DNA of 64,000 nt from Nemorincola sp044225795. Lineage in GTDB: Bacteria > Bacteroidota > Bacteroidia > Chitinophagales > Chitinophagaceae. The translations under genes and the position numbers were made by a program. The stretch is from the NCBI GenBank assembly GCA_044225795.1, contig JBGAIF010000008.1, positions 62,001 to 126,000 on the forward strand, written 5' to 3'. The notes under the pieces are model-generated. The model was not told the origin of the DNA and did not search any database. It worked only from the letters and a program-made list of their open reading frames with translations. Numbering within the stretch: the stretch's first letter is position 1; each line of letters begins with the position of its first letter. This document shows, one piece after another, positions 1 through 9,561 of this stretch.

Positions 1-1116
1 GAATCGAGGAATGATGCGCACAGGGCCATCATGTATATGAACGACAGCGACTATGCCAACTGCCTGAAGCTGTCAATGACAGCTTACAATTCGTACAATA
101 ACAACAAACCATCGGACGACGAGCACTTCCAGGACGATGATATATACAGTGCCCTGTACCTTAGCTGGCGCAATTCTTTCCGCGAAAACAAATACTATAA
201 GGCACAAGGCGCAATAAAATGTATCACATTGGATGAAAGAACCGGGTACTATTACGCCGGAGATGATGACGGATATATAACAACCCTGGAAAATAACAGA
301 GGTGCGATCTCTAAGGTGGCAGAAATAAATGTGCATGGTGAACTGAGAGGGCTCTCAGTAGATGCTGGCGGCACACACCTGCTCGCCGTGATGTTCAAAC
401 AAGCTATTCTATACAAGATCAACGGAAAAACTCTTCAGAAGGTAGCAACGGTGACATTTACAGGAAATGGAAAGCATGGTGTGTTCTTAGGCGACCGTTA
501 CTTTGTTGTTCAAAGTAATACCGGCGTCACCAGGTTTGACATCAACAACAAGTGCGCAAAAGTAGATTCGGCCAATATCTTCAACTGTTCATCCATAGCA
601 GTAGCCCGCAATGGGAGTATCTATATCTCCGCAGTAAAGGCCATCAAAGAATACTCCGGCTGGGACGCGCTGAAGTCAGACAAAACATCAGACCAGTTCA
701 ACCTTAACAGCTATGTAACGGCTATCTCTCTTGAAAAAAGTGGTGCATACCTTGCTGCCGGCACGTACGGCGGTGGCGTATGGATAACGAGCCTGCGTGG
801 CACCAGGGATCACAGTTCACAACCCCGCCCGCTCCACCGCTCCGCAGTGAATGATGTGACATTTGCAAAAGTATTGGGAGACAAGCTGCAATTGGCCTCT
901 GCCAGCAGCGACAAAGTAGTAAAGCTTACGGAGATATACAATGGGAAACTCTACACAGATAACATCATAAGTATTACAGACCACAGTAACTGGGTGTATG
1001 CATTGCAATACTCTGAGAACGGGGAATTTCTTCTTTCCGGCAGTGAAGATAATCTTGTAGTGTGCAGGCCATCTACAATGAAATATATACATAACAGATT
1101 AACCACCAACAAATGA
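1..1116 (+). CDS. WD40-repeat protein, 5' end outside the window
   Basis: The frame is open from base 1, so the true start lies upstream; the first ATG inside is at 31. The visible part begins with a helical stretch ending in a segment like DIYSALYLSWRNSF. In Bacteroidota this often links an N-terminal caspase or NTPase domain to a WD40 propeller. About six blades follow, with repeating motifs such as LSGSEDN and LASASSDKVVKL, so it is probably a protein-protein scaffold. The stop overlaps the start of the TonB-receptor gene (ATGA), which implies translational coupling. The propeller call is fairly sure; the upstream domain and the cell location are unknown. Confidence 0.75.
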   Translation, partial: ESRNDAHRAIMYMNDSDYANCLKLSMTAYNSYNNNKPSDDEHFQDDDIYSALYLSWRNSFRENKYYKAQGAIKCITLDERTGYYYAGDDDGYITTLENNRGAISKVAEINVHGELRGLSVDAGGTHLLAVMFKQAILYKINGKTLQKVATVTFTGNGKHGVFLGDRYFVVQSNTGVTRFDINNKCAKVDSANIFNCSSIAVARNGSIYISAVKAIKEYSGWDALKSDKTSDQFNLNSYVTAISLEKSGAYLAAGTYGGGVWITSLRGTRDHSSQPRPLHRSAVNDVTFAKVLGDKLQLASASSDKVVKLTEIYNGKLYTDNIISITDHSNWVYALQYSENGEFLLSGSEDNLVVCRPSTMKYIHNRLTTNK

Positions 1117-3740
1117 AAAGAGCTTTACGAGTATCGCTATTGTTGCTATTAGTGACGGGAGTCTCTAACCATACATATGCCCAAAAGGCTAACAAAGACA
1201 ACTCGAGCTGCCACGACAAGCTCTCTGAGAATGAGAGCAGGTATAACATTGGCAGATTTTTCGAGTGTATAGACGGGCTTAGAGATTGCATTGCCAGCAA
1301 TGCTTATTCCAAAGTAGAGGATAAGGTGCAGGCATACCAGTTGATGGCGCTCAGCTACCTGGCCATAGATTCTATGGATGAGGCAGATAATTATATTGAA
1401 CGCATATTGAGTCTTAACGACAACTATTCACCCGATGGACGTTCCCTGCGATTTAGAAATGAGGTGGACAGGATACGCCTGAAAATTAGGGCCAGCCAGA
1501 TAGCCTCGGTATCAAAGAAGAATGAGAACATTGACCTGGCACCGGCAACCATACAGATCATTACTGAAAAAGATATCAGGGAGCGTGGCTATAAAGACGT
1601 GGAAGAGATATTCAGCGATCTGCCCGGATTTGATGTATCCAGGACCAGGGGAGTTGTGTATTCGGTACTTTACCAGCGTGGCTACCGCACTTCAGCCAAT
1701 ACAGACAGGACCATGATACTTATAGACGGGGTAGAAGACAACGATATGTGGTCGAACGCGGCATATCTTGGCAAGCAGTTCCCCATCTCCAATATCAAAC
1801 GAATTGAGGTCATTTATGGTCCTGCATCCACTATTTACGGCGCCAACGCATATGCCGGTGTCATCAATATTGTGACCAAGGGAGAAGAGGACCTGTTCTC
1901 AAAGAACAGCAATAAAGTTACCGCTACAGCACAAATGGGCGGCGGTACATTCAACACGGGCTATGCCAATGCGACAGTAGCTACAAGATCATCCAAGGCT
2001 TTCTTCTCGGTGACCGGCGGTTACTATCATTCTGACGAGGAAGATCTGTCAAAATATCCGGGATGGGACGGAGAATACAACTATGCAGATAGTGATTACA
2101 AAAAAGCCATGACAATGGCTTCATCAGTACAAAACGACTCTGCGCTAGCAGCTATGGATCCAAACAACATCTATTACACAAAATCAGGCAAATCTATCGT
2201 TCCGACCGCCGCCGCCATAGCGAAGGCAAAATCGTATGACCAGACTTACTACAGGCAGCCCTTCAGGAACGTTGATCCCGGAAAGTTCAGCAACACCAAG
2301 AACGATTACTACGTCTCTTCCAAGCTGAATATCGGCGATCTGAAACTTCAGTTTGAGTATTTTAACAGAGACGAAGGACTGACCCCCGACTTCACGCAAA
2401 AGTATTATGCGTTGAACAACACATTGCAGAACTGGCAGGTAAGGCAAGGTTTCTTTGCCGCGCGATACGATAAACGCCTGACCAACAAATTCAAATTCTC
2501 CAGTTCTTCTTTCTATCGTGTCAGTGACAGGGGTAAGAATGCGGTACAAACTACTTACTCAAGTTATCTGAATGGTGGATTTAAAGCGCCTATAGATAGC
2601 CTGATAACCGGAGCCAAACCATTTTTCACACCTACGTATAAATCTACGCAGTCCACCCAGTTCAGAACGGAGGCCAGGGGCATTTATACTTTGACTGACA
2701 AGATAGATGTGACCGGAGGAGTAGAGTTACGGCACGGATTGCTCCAGGGCGATTACGTCAATTCGTCGCTTTATGACCCTCTGAAAAACGGGTATATGCA
2801 TGACTCCGCCTCTTATTATGCTGTTGTGGACCTTGGCATCTTTGCCCTAGCCAGCTATAACAACGAAAAGAACAGGATAAAGGTAGATCTCGGCGGCCGC
2901 GTAGATAATAACGTCATTAACAACGACTACGGTTATGGCAGCGTTTTCAACCCAAGGCTGGCTTTCATATACTACCCTAAGAGTTATATCTTCAAGGCAA
3001 TATATTCTGAAGCGTTCCTCGACGCATCACCTTTCAACAAATTAGCCACAACCTCTCAAAGGCTTCTGAACAACCCAACGCTCCAACCGGAGAAAGTGAA
3101 AAACATTGAAGCATCGGCTAAATATCTAGTAAACAGGAATACCCATAGAAGGCTGAAAGGATCTGTGGAGCTCGCATATTATCACTCATGGTATAGCAAC
3201 TCTCTCGTAGCTGCCACGGTAAATTATAATGGTTCTACAACAACCCAGTTCCAGGCGGTAGGTAAGGCACTCATACAGGGCCTGCAACTTTCTGCCGATG
3301 CCTCATTCTACAACTTTACTTTATATGCCAACGCCACATATACTGATCCTTTTGCAGTGTACACTTCCATAACCGGAACAGACTCCAGTGTTCGTATGGG
3401 TGATATAGCACAATACTCTACAAACATTGGCGTCAATTACCGGTTTCTACGCAGTTTTGATGTGAACGTAAGGGCAAACATTGTGGGCGATAAGAAGACG
3501 GGCATCGGTACTACTACCAATACAAATCCATATAGCTCTACCCCCGGATACGCAATATTGAATGGCACGTTCGGATATTCTATCCGCAAAGTGGGCATAG
3601 TACAGTTTCGAGTAGATAACATATTTGACCAACTGTATTATTCACCGGGAACGAGAGAGGCATCGGGAAAGATCAATTCGCGCATACCACAGCCCGGACG
3701 TATATTTTATGGCCAGTTTATATTAAACCTGAACAACTAG
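1113..3740 (+). CDS. TonB-dependent outer-membrane receptor with helical N-terminal extension
   Basis: 875 residues. A signal peptide (MKRALRVSLLLLLVTGVSNH) is followed by about 100 helical, TPR-like residues, then a plug domain at about 145-260. The plug shows PATIQIITEKDIRERG, LIDGVEDNDMW and a typical end YGANAYAGVINIVTKG. The rest, about 270-875, alternates short strands as in a 22-strand barrel and ends in an aromatic-rich strand (GQFILNLNN). It would import a ligand across the outer membrane with TonB-ExbBD energy; the substrate cannot be read. The helical extension replaces the usual carboxypeptidase-like domain. It overlaps the WD40 gene and is one base from the next gene. Confidence 0.93.
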   Translation: MKRALRVSLLLLLVTGVSNHTYAQKANKDNSSCHDKLSENESRYNIGRFFECIDGLRDCIASNAYSKVEDKVQAYQLMALSYLAIDSMDEADNYIERILSLNDNYSPDGRSLRFRNEVDRIRLKIRASQIASVSKKNENIDLAPATIQIITEKDIRERGYKDVEEIFSDLPGFDVSRTRGVVYSVLYQRGYRTSANTDRTMILIDGVEDNDMWSNAAYLGKQFPISNIKRIEVIYGPASTIYGANAYAGVINIVTKGEEDLFSKNSNKVTATAQMGGGTFNTGYANATVATRSSKAFFSVTGGYYHSDEEDLSKYPGWDGEYNYADSDYKKAMTMASSVQNDSALAAMDPNNIYYTKSGKSIVPTAAAIAKAKSYDQTYYRQPFRNVDPGKFSNTKNDYYVSSKLNIGDLKLQFEYFNRDEGLTPDFTQKYYALNNTLQNWQVRQGFFAARYDKRLTNKFKFSSSSFYRVSDRGKNAVQTTYSSYLNGGFKAPIDSLITGAKPFFTPTYKSTQSTQFRTEARGIYTLTDKIDVTGGVELRHGLLQGDYVNSSLYDPLKNGYMHDSASYYAVVDLGIFALASYNNEKNRIKVDLGGRVDNNVINNDYGYGSVFNPRLAFIYYPKSYIFKAIYSEAFLDASPFNKLATTSQRLLNNPTLQPEKVKNIEASAKYLVNRNTHRRLKGSVELAYYHSWYSNSLVAATVNYNGSTTTQFQAVGKALIQGLQLSADASFYNFTLYANATYTDPFAVYTSITGTDSSVRMGDIAQYSTNIGVNYRFLRSFDVNVRANIVGDKKTGIGTTTNTNPYSSTPGYAILNGTFGYSIRKVGIVQFRVDNIFDQLYYSPGTREASGKINSRIPQPGRIFYGQFILNLNN

Positions 3741-3741
3741 A

Positions 3742-6330
3742 ATGAATATCTTCAAGAGAATATCGGGGCTGTTTTCGGTGATGGAGGATGAAGTTCAGTC
3801 GTTCCGGCTGCTTTTCCTCCAGTCATTGTTCATCGGCTTTGCGTGTTCCTATTACTATATTGTCAGCAGCTCATTCTTACTCAGCAACGTAAAGATAAAG
3901 GACCTGCCAACTGCTTATATCATTACCGGATCGGCCGGCTTCATGCTAATAAAACTGTATAAACTATTACAAAAGAAGTGGGGCATAACCGGCAGCCTGA
4001 AAGCAAGCTTATTTATCTTTTTTGCAGTCTGTGTGGTCAACTTCTTTGCCATGAAGCTATTCAGCGGCAATAAAGCGTTTGCCGTATTTCTTGCCTACTT
4101 CACAGTGCTTTTTGCGGCTCCTTTCGTCACAATATTTTCGCTTGGCCTGTTTGCGCAGTGCGCGAGATTGTTCAATATGGAGCAGAGTAAGCGCCTCTTA
4201 GCACTCGTACTCTCAGGCGATATCATTGCGTCTATAGTTGCCTATATGAGTATTCCATTCCTGAAACCACTGATAAACGGAAAGACCTATGTCCTGCTAA
4301 TTGTTGCAGCCATATTCATACTACTTGTGTACATCCCGCTCAATAAGCTGATCGCGACTCATAAAGGGAAGATAAATGCAGCCGTTTCCTCCAAACCAGT
4401 TCAGAAGATAGGGTTCAGTTTTTTTGCCCGAAACAACTTCTTCCTGCTTATAGCAGTCACTACCCTATTCTCGGTATTTGCCATATACCTGATAGATTAT
4501 GCTTACCTGATATCTGTCCGTTACATGGTAGAGATCACCGACCATACATTTGAGATAGCGGAGATCGTATCGGTATTTTTCTTTATGGTGAAGATAGGAG
4601 AACTGCTCTTCAGTGTATTGTCAGGAAAGATATTGAGTAATCGCGGGGTTCTGTTTTCATTGCTGCTGCTCCCTGCAGTACTTCTCATCTTCTCAGGTTT
4701 TGCGTTCATCAGCGGGTTCGCTTTTGAAGAAAAGATATTCCTGCTTTGCTTCCTTTTCCTGGGCAAGCTGATGGAACGTGCGGTTAGAAAATCAGTTACC
4801 ACCCCCTCCGTAAAAGTAATGTACCAGGTGGCTGAGCCCCATGAAAGGCTGGAGATAGAAGCCAATATAGATGGTTTGCTGAACCAGATAGCTACCATCA
4901 TTTCGGGTATCCTTCTGCTGGCCATCTCGTTATCATTCTTCCACGATGAAGCACACCTGACCGAAAAAGAACACTCAGCAAAGACATTTCAACTGTTGGT
5001 ATTGTTCTCATTTATTTGCATTATCGCATTTGGTCTTTGGAGCTTCTTCAGCCTCAGGATGTACAATAGTTACCGGGTCAAGATAAAGGACTTCCTTTCT
5101 TCGCTTAAAATGAAAAGAGCAACAGAACCTGATAATGAAGTGCCTGAAGTCAGCACTACCGATAAAGCTATTAACCACATTGTAGAAACACTGACACATA
5201 TCAACAAACAAGAACTTATCAACCTGATCAAGATCTATAATCCTAAACAATCACTCGACTCAGCTAACGAAAAGGAAGAAACCATCATTAAAAAACTGGT
5301 ACACATCTATTATGTGAACAATTTTTGTTTTAGCCGGCTGCTGATCATCAGGTACCTCCAATTTTGCCCGGCCAATCATGCCTTCTCATTTTTCAAAGAT
5401 CTTTGGGAAGTGTCAGACCTGACAGGGAAAATGGAACTCATACTCACATTTAATGAGCGGCCACACGGGCAAACAGACGCTGCCTATTTTGAAAGATTGT
5501 GCGAAGACTGTGTTAAGGAGATCATTTGGGCCGAAGCTTGTATCAATGATACAGCTTCCTTAAAAGATGAAGAACTGGTAAAAGCTTTGAATGAGCACCG
5601 CTCACTAATGATCTACCAGCTATTCGAGTTACTCAAAGCCATTTATGAGCCATCTGTCATCCAGGTGATCTATGACATTATCAGCAAAAAGGAATCAGAC
5701 CTGGAAAATCAGCTATTTGCGCTCGAATTGCTAAATACAACATTGCAACCCGGACTGAAGGAAATGATCAGGCACACACTGGAGCCCACCGATTTTGATA
5801 ACAAACGGCAATACCTTGGTAAGCTGTTCCATATCTACAAGCTGACGCCAAGAGAGCGGCTGATAGACATCCTGATGAAAGATTACAACCTTGTTGATCT
5901 CGGGCTAAAAGAAACAGCCTTGATACTTTACAACAAGATAAGTGACGAGCGAAACGTATTATCAGCGTTCAGAACAAACAGCGTAGAAAGCCTGAAATAT
6001 AAGGCAGATGAGATGTTCTCAGGCTCATCTGACCCGGCCTACCAGGCAAAAAGCGATATTCTGAACCAATTAAAACATAATTTTCTGGCAGCGAAACGCT
6101 ACTCTCCATATATGCTCAACTATGGAACATTTGTCAGTCGCACAGGAAAAGGTGGATCTCATGCCGCCCGTGACAGGTATGACGAACAGTATATTGTGGA
6201 AATGAACGCGGCGAACACAAGAGTAAAAGTGGATTCACTTGCGCTAGGAATATTAGTGACCTTGAAACAGAAGAGGCCGGAGATATCGGGCGGTGCCGCA
6301 TTGGCTGCTACTGCTGACGTTGCGGTCTAA
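3742..6330 (+). CDS. Polytopic membrane protein, nucleotide-transporter (NTT)-like, with long soluble C-terminal part
   Basis: 862 residues. About the first 450 hold 10-12 hydrophobic helices (for example LLIVAAIFILLVYIPL and FICIIAFGLWSFFSL). The layout resembles ATP/ADP translocase-like proteins of Bacteroidota and the major facilitator fold. From about 460 to 800 the protein is soluble and helical, with HEAT-like pairs of helices. It starts one base after the TonB-receptor stop, so the three genes form one operon. Transport of a nucleotide or other small solute is plausible but unproven; the C-terminal part could be regulatory. Its stop overlaps the stop of the converging GNAT-like gene by two bases. 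Confidence 0.7.
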   Translation: MNIFKRISGLFSVMEDEVQSFRLLFLQSLFIGFACSYYYIVSSSFLLSNVKIKDLPTAYIITGSAGFMLIKLYKLLQKKWGITGSLKASLFIFFAVCVVNFFAMKLFSGNKAFAVFLAYFTVLFAAPFVTIFSLGLFAQCARLFNMEQSKRLLALVLSGDIIASIVAYMSIPFLKPLINGKTYVLLIVAAIFILLVYIPLNKLIATHKGKINAAVSSKPVQKIGFSFFARNNFFLLIAVTTLFSVFAIYLIDYAYLISVRYMVEITDHTFEIAEIVSVFFFMVKIGELLFSVLSGKILSNRGVLFSLLLLPAVLLIFSGFAFISGFAFEEKIFLLCFLFLGKLMERAVRKSVTTPSVKVMYQVAEPHERLEIEANIDGLLNQIATIISGILLLAISLSFFHDEAHLTEKEHSAKTFQLLVLFSFICIIAFGLWSFFSLRMYNSYRVKIKDFLSSLKMKRATEPDNEVPEVSTTDKAINHIVETLTHINKQELINLIKIYNPKQSLDSANEKEETIIKKLVHIYYVNNFCFSRLLIIRYLQFCPANHAFSFFKDLWEVSDLTGKMELILTFNERPHGQTDAAYFERLCEDCVKEIIWAEACINDTASLKDEELVKALNEHRSLMIYQLFELLKAIYEPSVIQVIYDIISKKESDLENQLFALELLNTTLQPGLKEMIRHTLEPTDFDNKRQYLGKLFHIYKLTPRERLIDILMKDYNLVDLGLKETALILYNKISDERNVLSAFRTNSVESLKYKADEMFSGSSDPAYQAKSDILNQLKHNFLAAKRYSPYMLNYGTFVSRTGKGGSHAARDRYDEQYIVEMNAANTRVKVDSLALGILVTLKQKRPEISGGAALAATADVAV

Positions 6331-6890
6331 TCATATTCACCCAACACTACCCAGCGGCGGCTTATCATATACTCCCAATCTGATGGCGCAAATACCGCGG
6401 CAAGATAGCCATTGGAGAGATCACTGAGATTTTCCTTCAGAAAATCATTGTTTAGCTTCGTAAGTTCAGGAATGTCTGAGAGAGTTGCAAAACGAAAATG
6501 AATAACTGCACCATCCTTTGCAACCACATATTCATCATCCTTAGTAAGCGGCGTATGCTCCAGGCTGATGAGGAAATAGGTACGCAAGTCTGATGAATAC
6601 ACCTCCTTGTACCCGCGATTGATCACATATTTCAGCGAACTTGTGTTAACCTTGGCAATGGATGCCATGTAGTATTTATAGTTAAGACAAAGCTCGTTGT
6701 ACAGCACCTTGTCCATCCTTTCCATGATCCCGCTTTTCTGAAACTTTGCCAGCAGGCACTTCTGCCCTATCAGCACCTCATCCTCGTTTTCAATGATCCC
6801 CATTTCCTTCAGCCTGGTACGCAAGGCTAGCGAATCCCGGAAAACGGGAGCAAACACCTGGTTATGCGCTAAGGAGTAGCCTGCTATCAT
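6327..6890 (-). CDS. GNAT-like protein with apparent circularly permuted order
   Basis: 187 residues. The first ~105 look like the C-terminal half of a GNAT acetyltransferase. IAGYSLA resembles strand 3, IGQKCLLAKFQKSGIM fits motif A (consensus QxxGxG/A, with the last position Met), and NTSSLKYVINRGYKEV fits motif B. After a linker, residues ~130-187 look like the N-terminal half of the fold: FRFATLSDIPELTKLNNDFL, then WVVLGEYD at the very end. The two ends would join naturally (GEYD followed by IAGY). Its ATG overlaps the stop of the upstream PLP-enzyme gene (TAATG), so the two are cotranslated. An acetyltransferase role is inferred from the motifs only; a decayed tandem GNAT is the alternative. 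Confidence 0.6.
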   Translation of the reverse strand: MIAGYSLAHNQVFAPVFRDSLALRTRLKEMGIIENEDEVLIGQKCLLAKFQKSGIMERMDKVLYNELCLNYKYYMASIAKVNTSSLKYVINRGYKEVYSSDLRTYFLISLEHTPLTKDDEYVVAKDGAVIHFRFATLSDIPELTKLNNDFLKENLSDLSNGYLAAVFAPSDWEYMISRRWVVLGEYD

Positions 6891-7783
6891 TATCTAATTG
6901 TTTTCTGTTCTGAGCGCAGTATAAGTTCATCAAAGTGCTGATGAGAAATATTTTTCCCGGTCACCACAGCAATTTTTACCCTGTCATCTGCCGGCATATC
7001 GAGCGCGGCGGCCAATGTAATGGCCCCGCTCGGCTCTGTTATATGTCCGAAGGTATCATAAATAAGGCGGGTTGCATCAATGATCCCTTCTTCATCTATA
7101 GCTATTATGCCATCTACATACTGCAGCAGCTCCAGGTTGCTATGTGGTATCCTGTCTATGGATAAGCTATCTGCTATGCTCCGGGAAGGCGTCTCATGCT
7201 GCACGGTATCGCCAAGCCTTTGAAAAAGATGGGGTTCCACGCCATATACCCGGTGTAGCGTATCTGCATCCTTAATGACACGGCTGTTGGCCAACAGTAG
7301 TGAGCCACTGCCAATCGGGAAAAAAACCGAAAAATCGCCATCAAAATCTTTCAGTATCTCCCTTGAGATACCGCTATATCCTTCCAGCAGATCATCATTG
7401 TCATAAAGGGGTACGAAAGTATATCCCTTGCTGTCAGCCAGTTCTTTAGCGAAAGCAGTCGCCTTATCTACATTGTATGTACTTGTAAGTATCACCTCAG
7501 CACCATACCCCTCTACAATGTTTTTTTTATATTCAGAAAGCTTATCAGAGCTAACTATAATTGCTGGCACGCCAATTTTTTCTGCAATTGCAGCCAGGGC
7601 TATACCGTGGTTTCCGGTAGTATAGGTGACCAGCCCGGTAACATGTGGCAGATCCTTTAAAAAACCGGTGATACCTCTGCTCTTGAACGAATTACCAAAC
7701 TGATCGCACTCGAGTTTTAAAAAAACATCCGGACGACCAATTGACGATAAATTGACATATGGAGTGTGTATAATGATATCCAT
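6890..7783 (-). CDS. Fold-type-II PLP enzyme, threonine dehydratase/serine racemase-like
   Basis: 297 residues. The PLP lysine lies in NSFKSRG (about residue 33), the cofactor Asn loop is TTGNHGIALA, and the phosphate-binding loop is PIGSGS. A late VTGKNIS matches the usual C-terminal cofactor contact. This is the tryptophan-synthase-beta family that dehydrates or racemises hydroxy amino acids. It lacks an ACT regulatory domain and is slightly shorter than typical dehydratases (~310-330). The adjoining GNAT-like gene overlaps by one base, so the two may act on the same amino-acid substrate. The exact reaction cannot be assigned. Confidence 0.8.
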   Translation of the reverse strand: MDIIIHTPYVNLSSIGRPDVFLKLECDQFGNSFKSRGITGFLKDLPHVTGLVTYTTGNHGIALAAIAEKIGVPAIIVSSDKLSEYKKNIVEGYGAEVILTSTYNVDKATAFAKELADSKGYTFVPLYDNDDLLEGYSGISREILKDFDGDFSVFFPIGSGSLLLANSRVIKDADTLHRVYGVEPHLFQRLGDTVQHETPSRSIADSLSIDRIPHSNLELLQYVDGIIAIDEEGIIDATRLIYDTFGHITEPSGAITLAAALDMPADDRVKIAVVTGKNISHQHFDELILRSEQKTIR

Positions 7784-7906
7784 ATTGAGGCGTAAAAGAA
7801 GGTGGCATAAAAATAGCTATAAAATCATGAAATATCATAGCTTTTAAACAGATGTATTATCTTAACGCAAGTTTTAAGGCAGATAAGGAAAAATGAAAGA
7901 ACTTCC

Positions 7907-9463
7907 ATGAAAAACATAATCATTGGAATTACAGGCCACAGGCTATTGTCGGCAAAGCAAAAGGAGCGAATAAGGCCGGCAATAAGAAAAGCCCTGGAGA
8001 ACATCATGTTCTTTGAATCTGAGCGTGGCGATGATGTTACTTTTACAGCGCTCACACCGCTGGCGGAAGGGGCAGACACCGTATTTGCACGTGCAGCAAT
8101 TGATATTGGAATACCGATAAGTGTCGTATTACCCTACGAAAAAGACAAATACCTTGCAGCGTTTACTACCGATTCAGACAGGCAGGAGTTCAGGGAGCTA
8201 TATGACCAGGTACCTGTAATGAGAAAGAAAGAGCTGGGTAGCCTTGCCTGGACCAAAGAACCAAGTCAGTTATTTATGGAATTGGGCTATCACATGGTAG
8301 AAAAGACAGACTACCTTATAGCTGTATGGGATGAAAAGAAAGGAAAAGGACGTGGAGGCACCCATGACACGGTACAGTATGCCATGGAACAGAAAAAAAA
8401 TCTGTTGCTGATAAATCCTGACGAAGAACATCCGACCATTAACTATCTGCATTATGACCACAGAGAGGTCTATAAAGCCGAGGGTATAGTTTATCCTCCC
8501 GATACCCACCATCTGACCGATTTCATTCTCCGAAAACAGCATGTATTTGAAAAAGAAGCGGGTAAATACAATAAGAGATACAAGAGGCTGTGGAAAATAG
8601 TACTTGCTGCCGGTATCATTGAAGGGTTCTCTTTCACACTAAATAATACAGCAGAGCTACCACAGCCGGCCAAATTTATATTTGCTACCATTGAGTTTCT
8701 GAGCCTTGTATTTATCGTGGCAATGATCTTGTTTGGCAGAACAAAGGAACTTCACAGAAAGTATGTTCATAACCGCATAATCGCGGAACGACTGAGAATA
8801 AAACGATTCTTTTGTGAATTAGGGTATAGGCTCTATGACACCGTAGTCTCCCCTATCTATTTTTCATTTAAAGAACATCCCGAGTTCGCCATACTGGATA
8901 GTACTGTAAAGCTTATTAACCTCAGCGCCTATTCTTACTGGCCATTTGAAAAGAAAAAACAACATCTGGAGACCCACCTGATACTGGACCAGCAACATTA
9001 CCATGAGAGAAAAATGGAAAAATTTGAGAAAAAGAACAAACAGCATAAAGCTGTGCGGTCTTTCTTCTTTTACATTCTTGCATGCACGGTTGCTACAAGC
9101 TATTTCATTGAACTGGCCGAATATCTCCTGCATCACAACATTCATATACCCGATGCCATTCACCATATTCTTGAAGATCACCACACTGTTGAAGTAATAA
9201 AACATGTGTTGTTGTTCATTTTCTTGTTCTTTCCTGTGGTTATCGCCGCACTCGAAGCCCTAAAGTACCTGTACGAATGGGAAAAGATCATTAATCTGTC
9301 TTCTTCCATGTCTCAATATTTCGAAAAAAGAGCGGAACAACTGGAGCATATAAAGACAGATAAAGATCTGGAGGAATATCTCAATGCCATTAACAGGGAC
9401 ATGCTGATCGAGAACCTGGATTGGGAGAAATATATGCATGACAAAAATGAGGTGCCGGCCTAA
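7907..9463 (+). CDS. SLOG-like domain fused to four-helix membrane region
   Basis: 518 residues. Residues 1-~190 look Rossmann-like: IIIGITGHR at the start, then TPLAEGADTVFARAA, and a later GRGGTHDTVQYA, as in SLOG/LOG nucleotide-binding domains. Two membrane-helix pairs follow. One is at about 230-282, followed by a charged helix KYVHNRIIAERLRIKRFF like that of SLATT/2TM effector domains; the other is at about 383-450. The tail is a soluble helix with an acidic end. SLOG plus 2TM proteins are known as candidate nucleotide-signal sensors and membrane effectors in defence or stress systems. No cyclase is adjacent. The family-level call is moderate and the function is unproven. Confidence 0.55.
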   Translation: MKNIIIGITGHRLLSAKQKERIRPAIRKALENIMFFESERGDDVTFTALTPLAEGADTVFARAAIDIGIPISVVLPYEKDKYLAAFTTDSDRQEFRELYDQVPVMRKKELGSLAWTKEPSQLFMELGYHMVEKTDYLIAVWDEKKGKGRGGTHDTVQYAMEQKKNLLLINPDEEHPTINYLHYDHREVYKAEGIVYPPDTHHLTDFILRKQHVFEKEAGKYNKRYKRLWKIVLAAGIIEGFSFTLNNTAELPQPAKFIFATIEFLSLVFIVAMILFGRTKELHRKYVHNRIIAERLRIKRFFCELGYRLYDTVVSPIYFSFKEHPEFAILDSTVKLINLSAYSYWPFEKKKQHLETHLILDQQHYHERKMEKFEKKNKQHKAVRSFFFYILACTVATSYFIELAEYLLHHNIHIPDAIHHILEDHHTVEVIKHVLLFIFLFFPVVIAALEALKYLYEWEKIINLSSSMSQYFEKRAEQLEHIKTDKDLEEYLNAINRDMLIENLDWEKYMHDKNEVPA

Positions 9464-9503
9464 CGGATCAGACACCACTATGTGAGTAAGATCAATAGGC
9501 CAT

Positions 9504-9517
9504 ATGACGGCGGTCAT
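9504..9517. promoter_or_regulatory. Palindrome ATGAC-N4-GTCAT upstream of mlaE
   Basis: A perfect 5-4-5 inverted repeat with spacer GGCG. It has the architecture of FNR/CRP-type sites and lies 21 bases before a -7-like element TAATTTTA (9539-9546). The same palindrome occurs before the universal stress gene at 12123. Confidence 0.5.
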
Positions 9518-9561
9518 GCCATCATGCTCAATAAGTGGTAATTTTACAGATAATTCATTGT

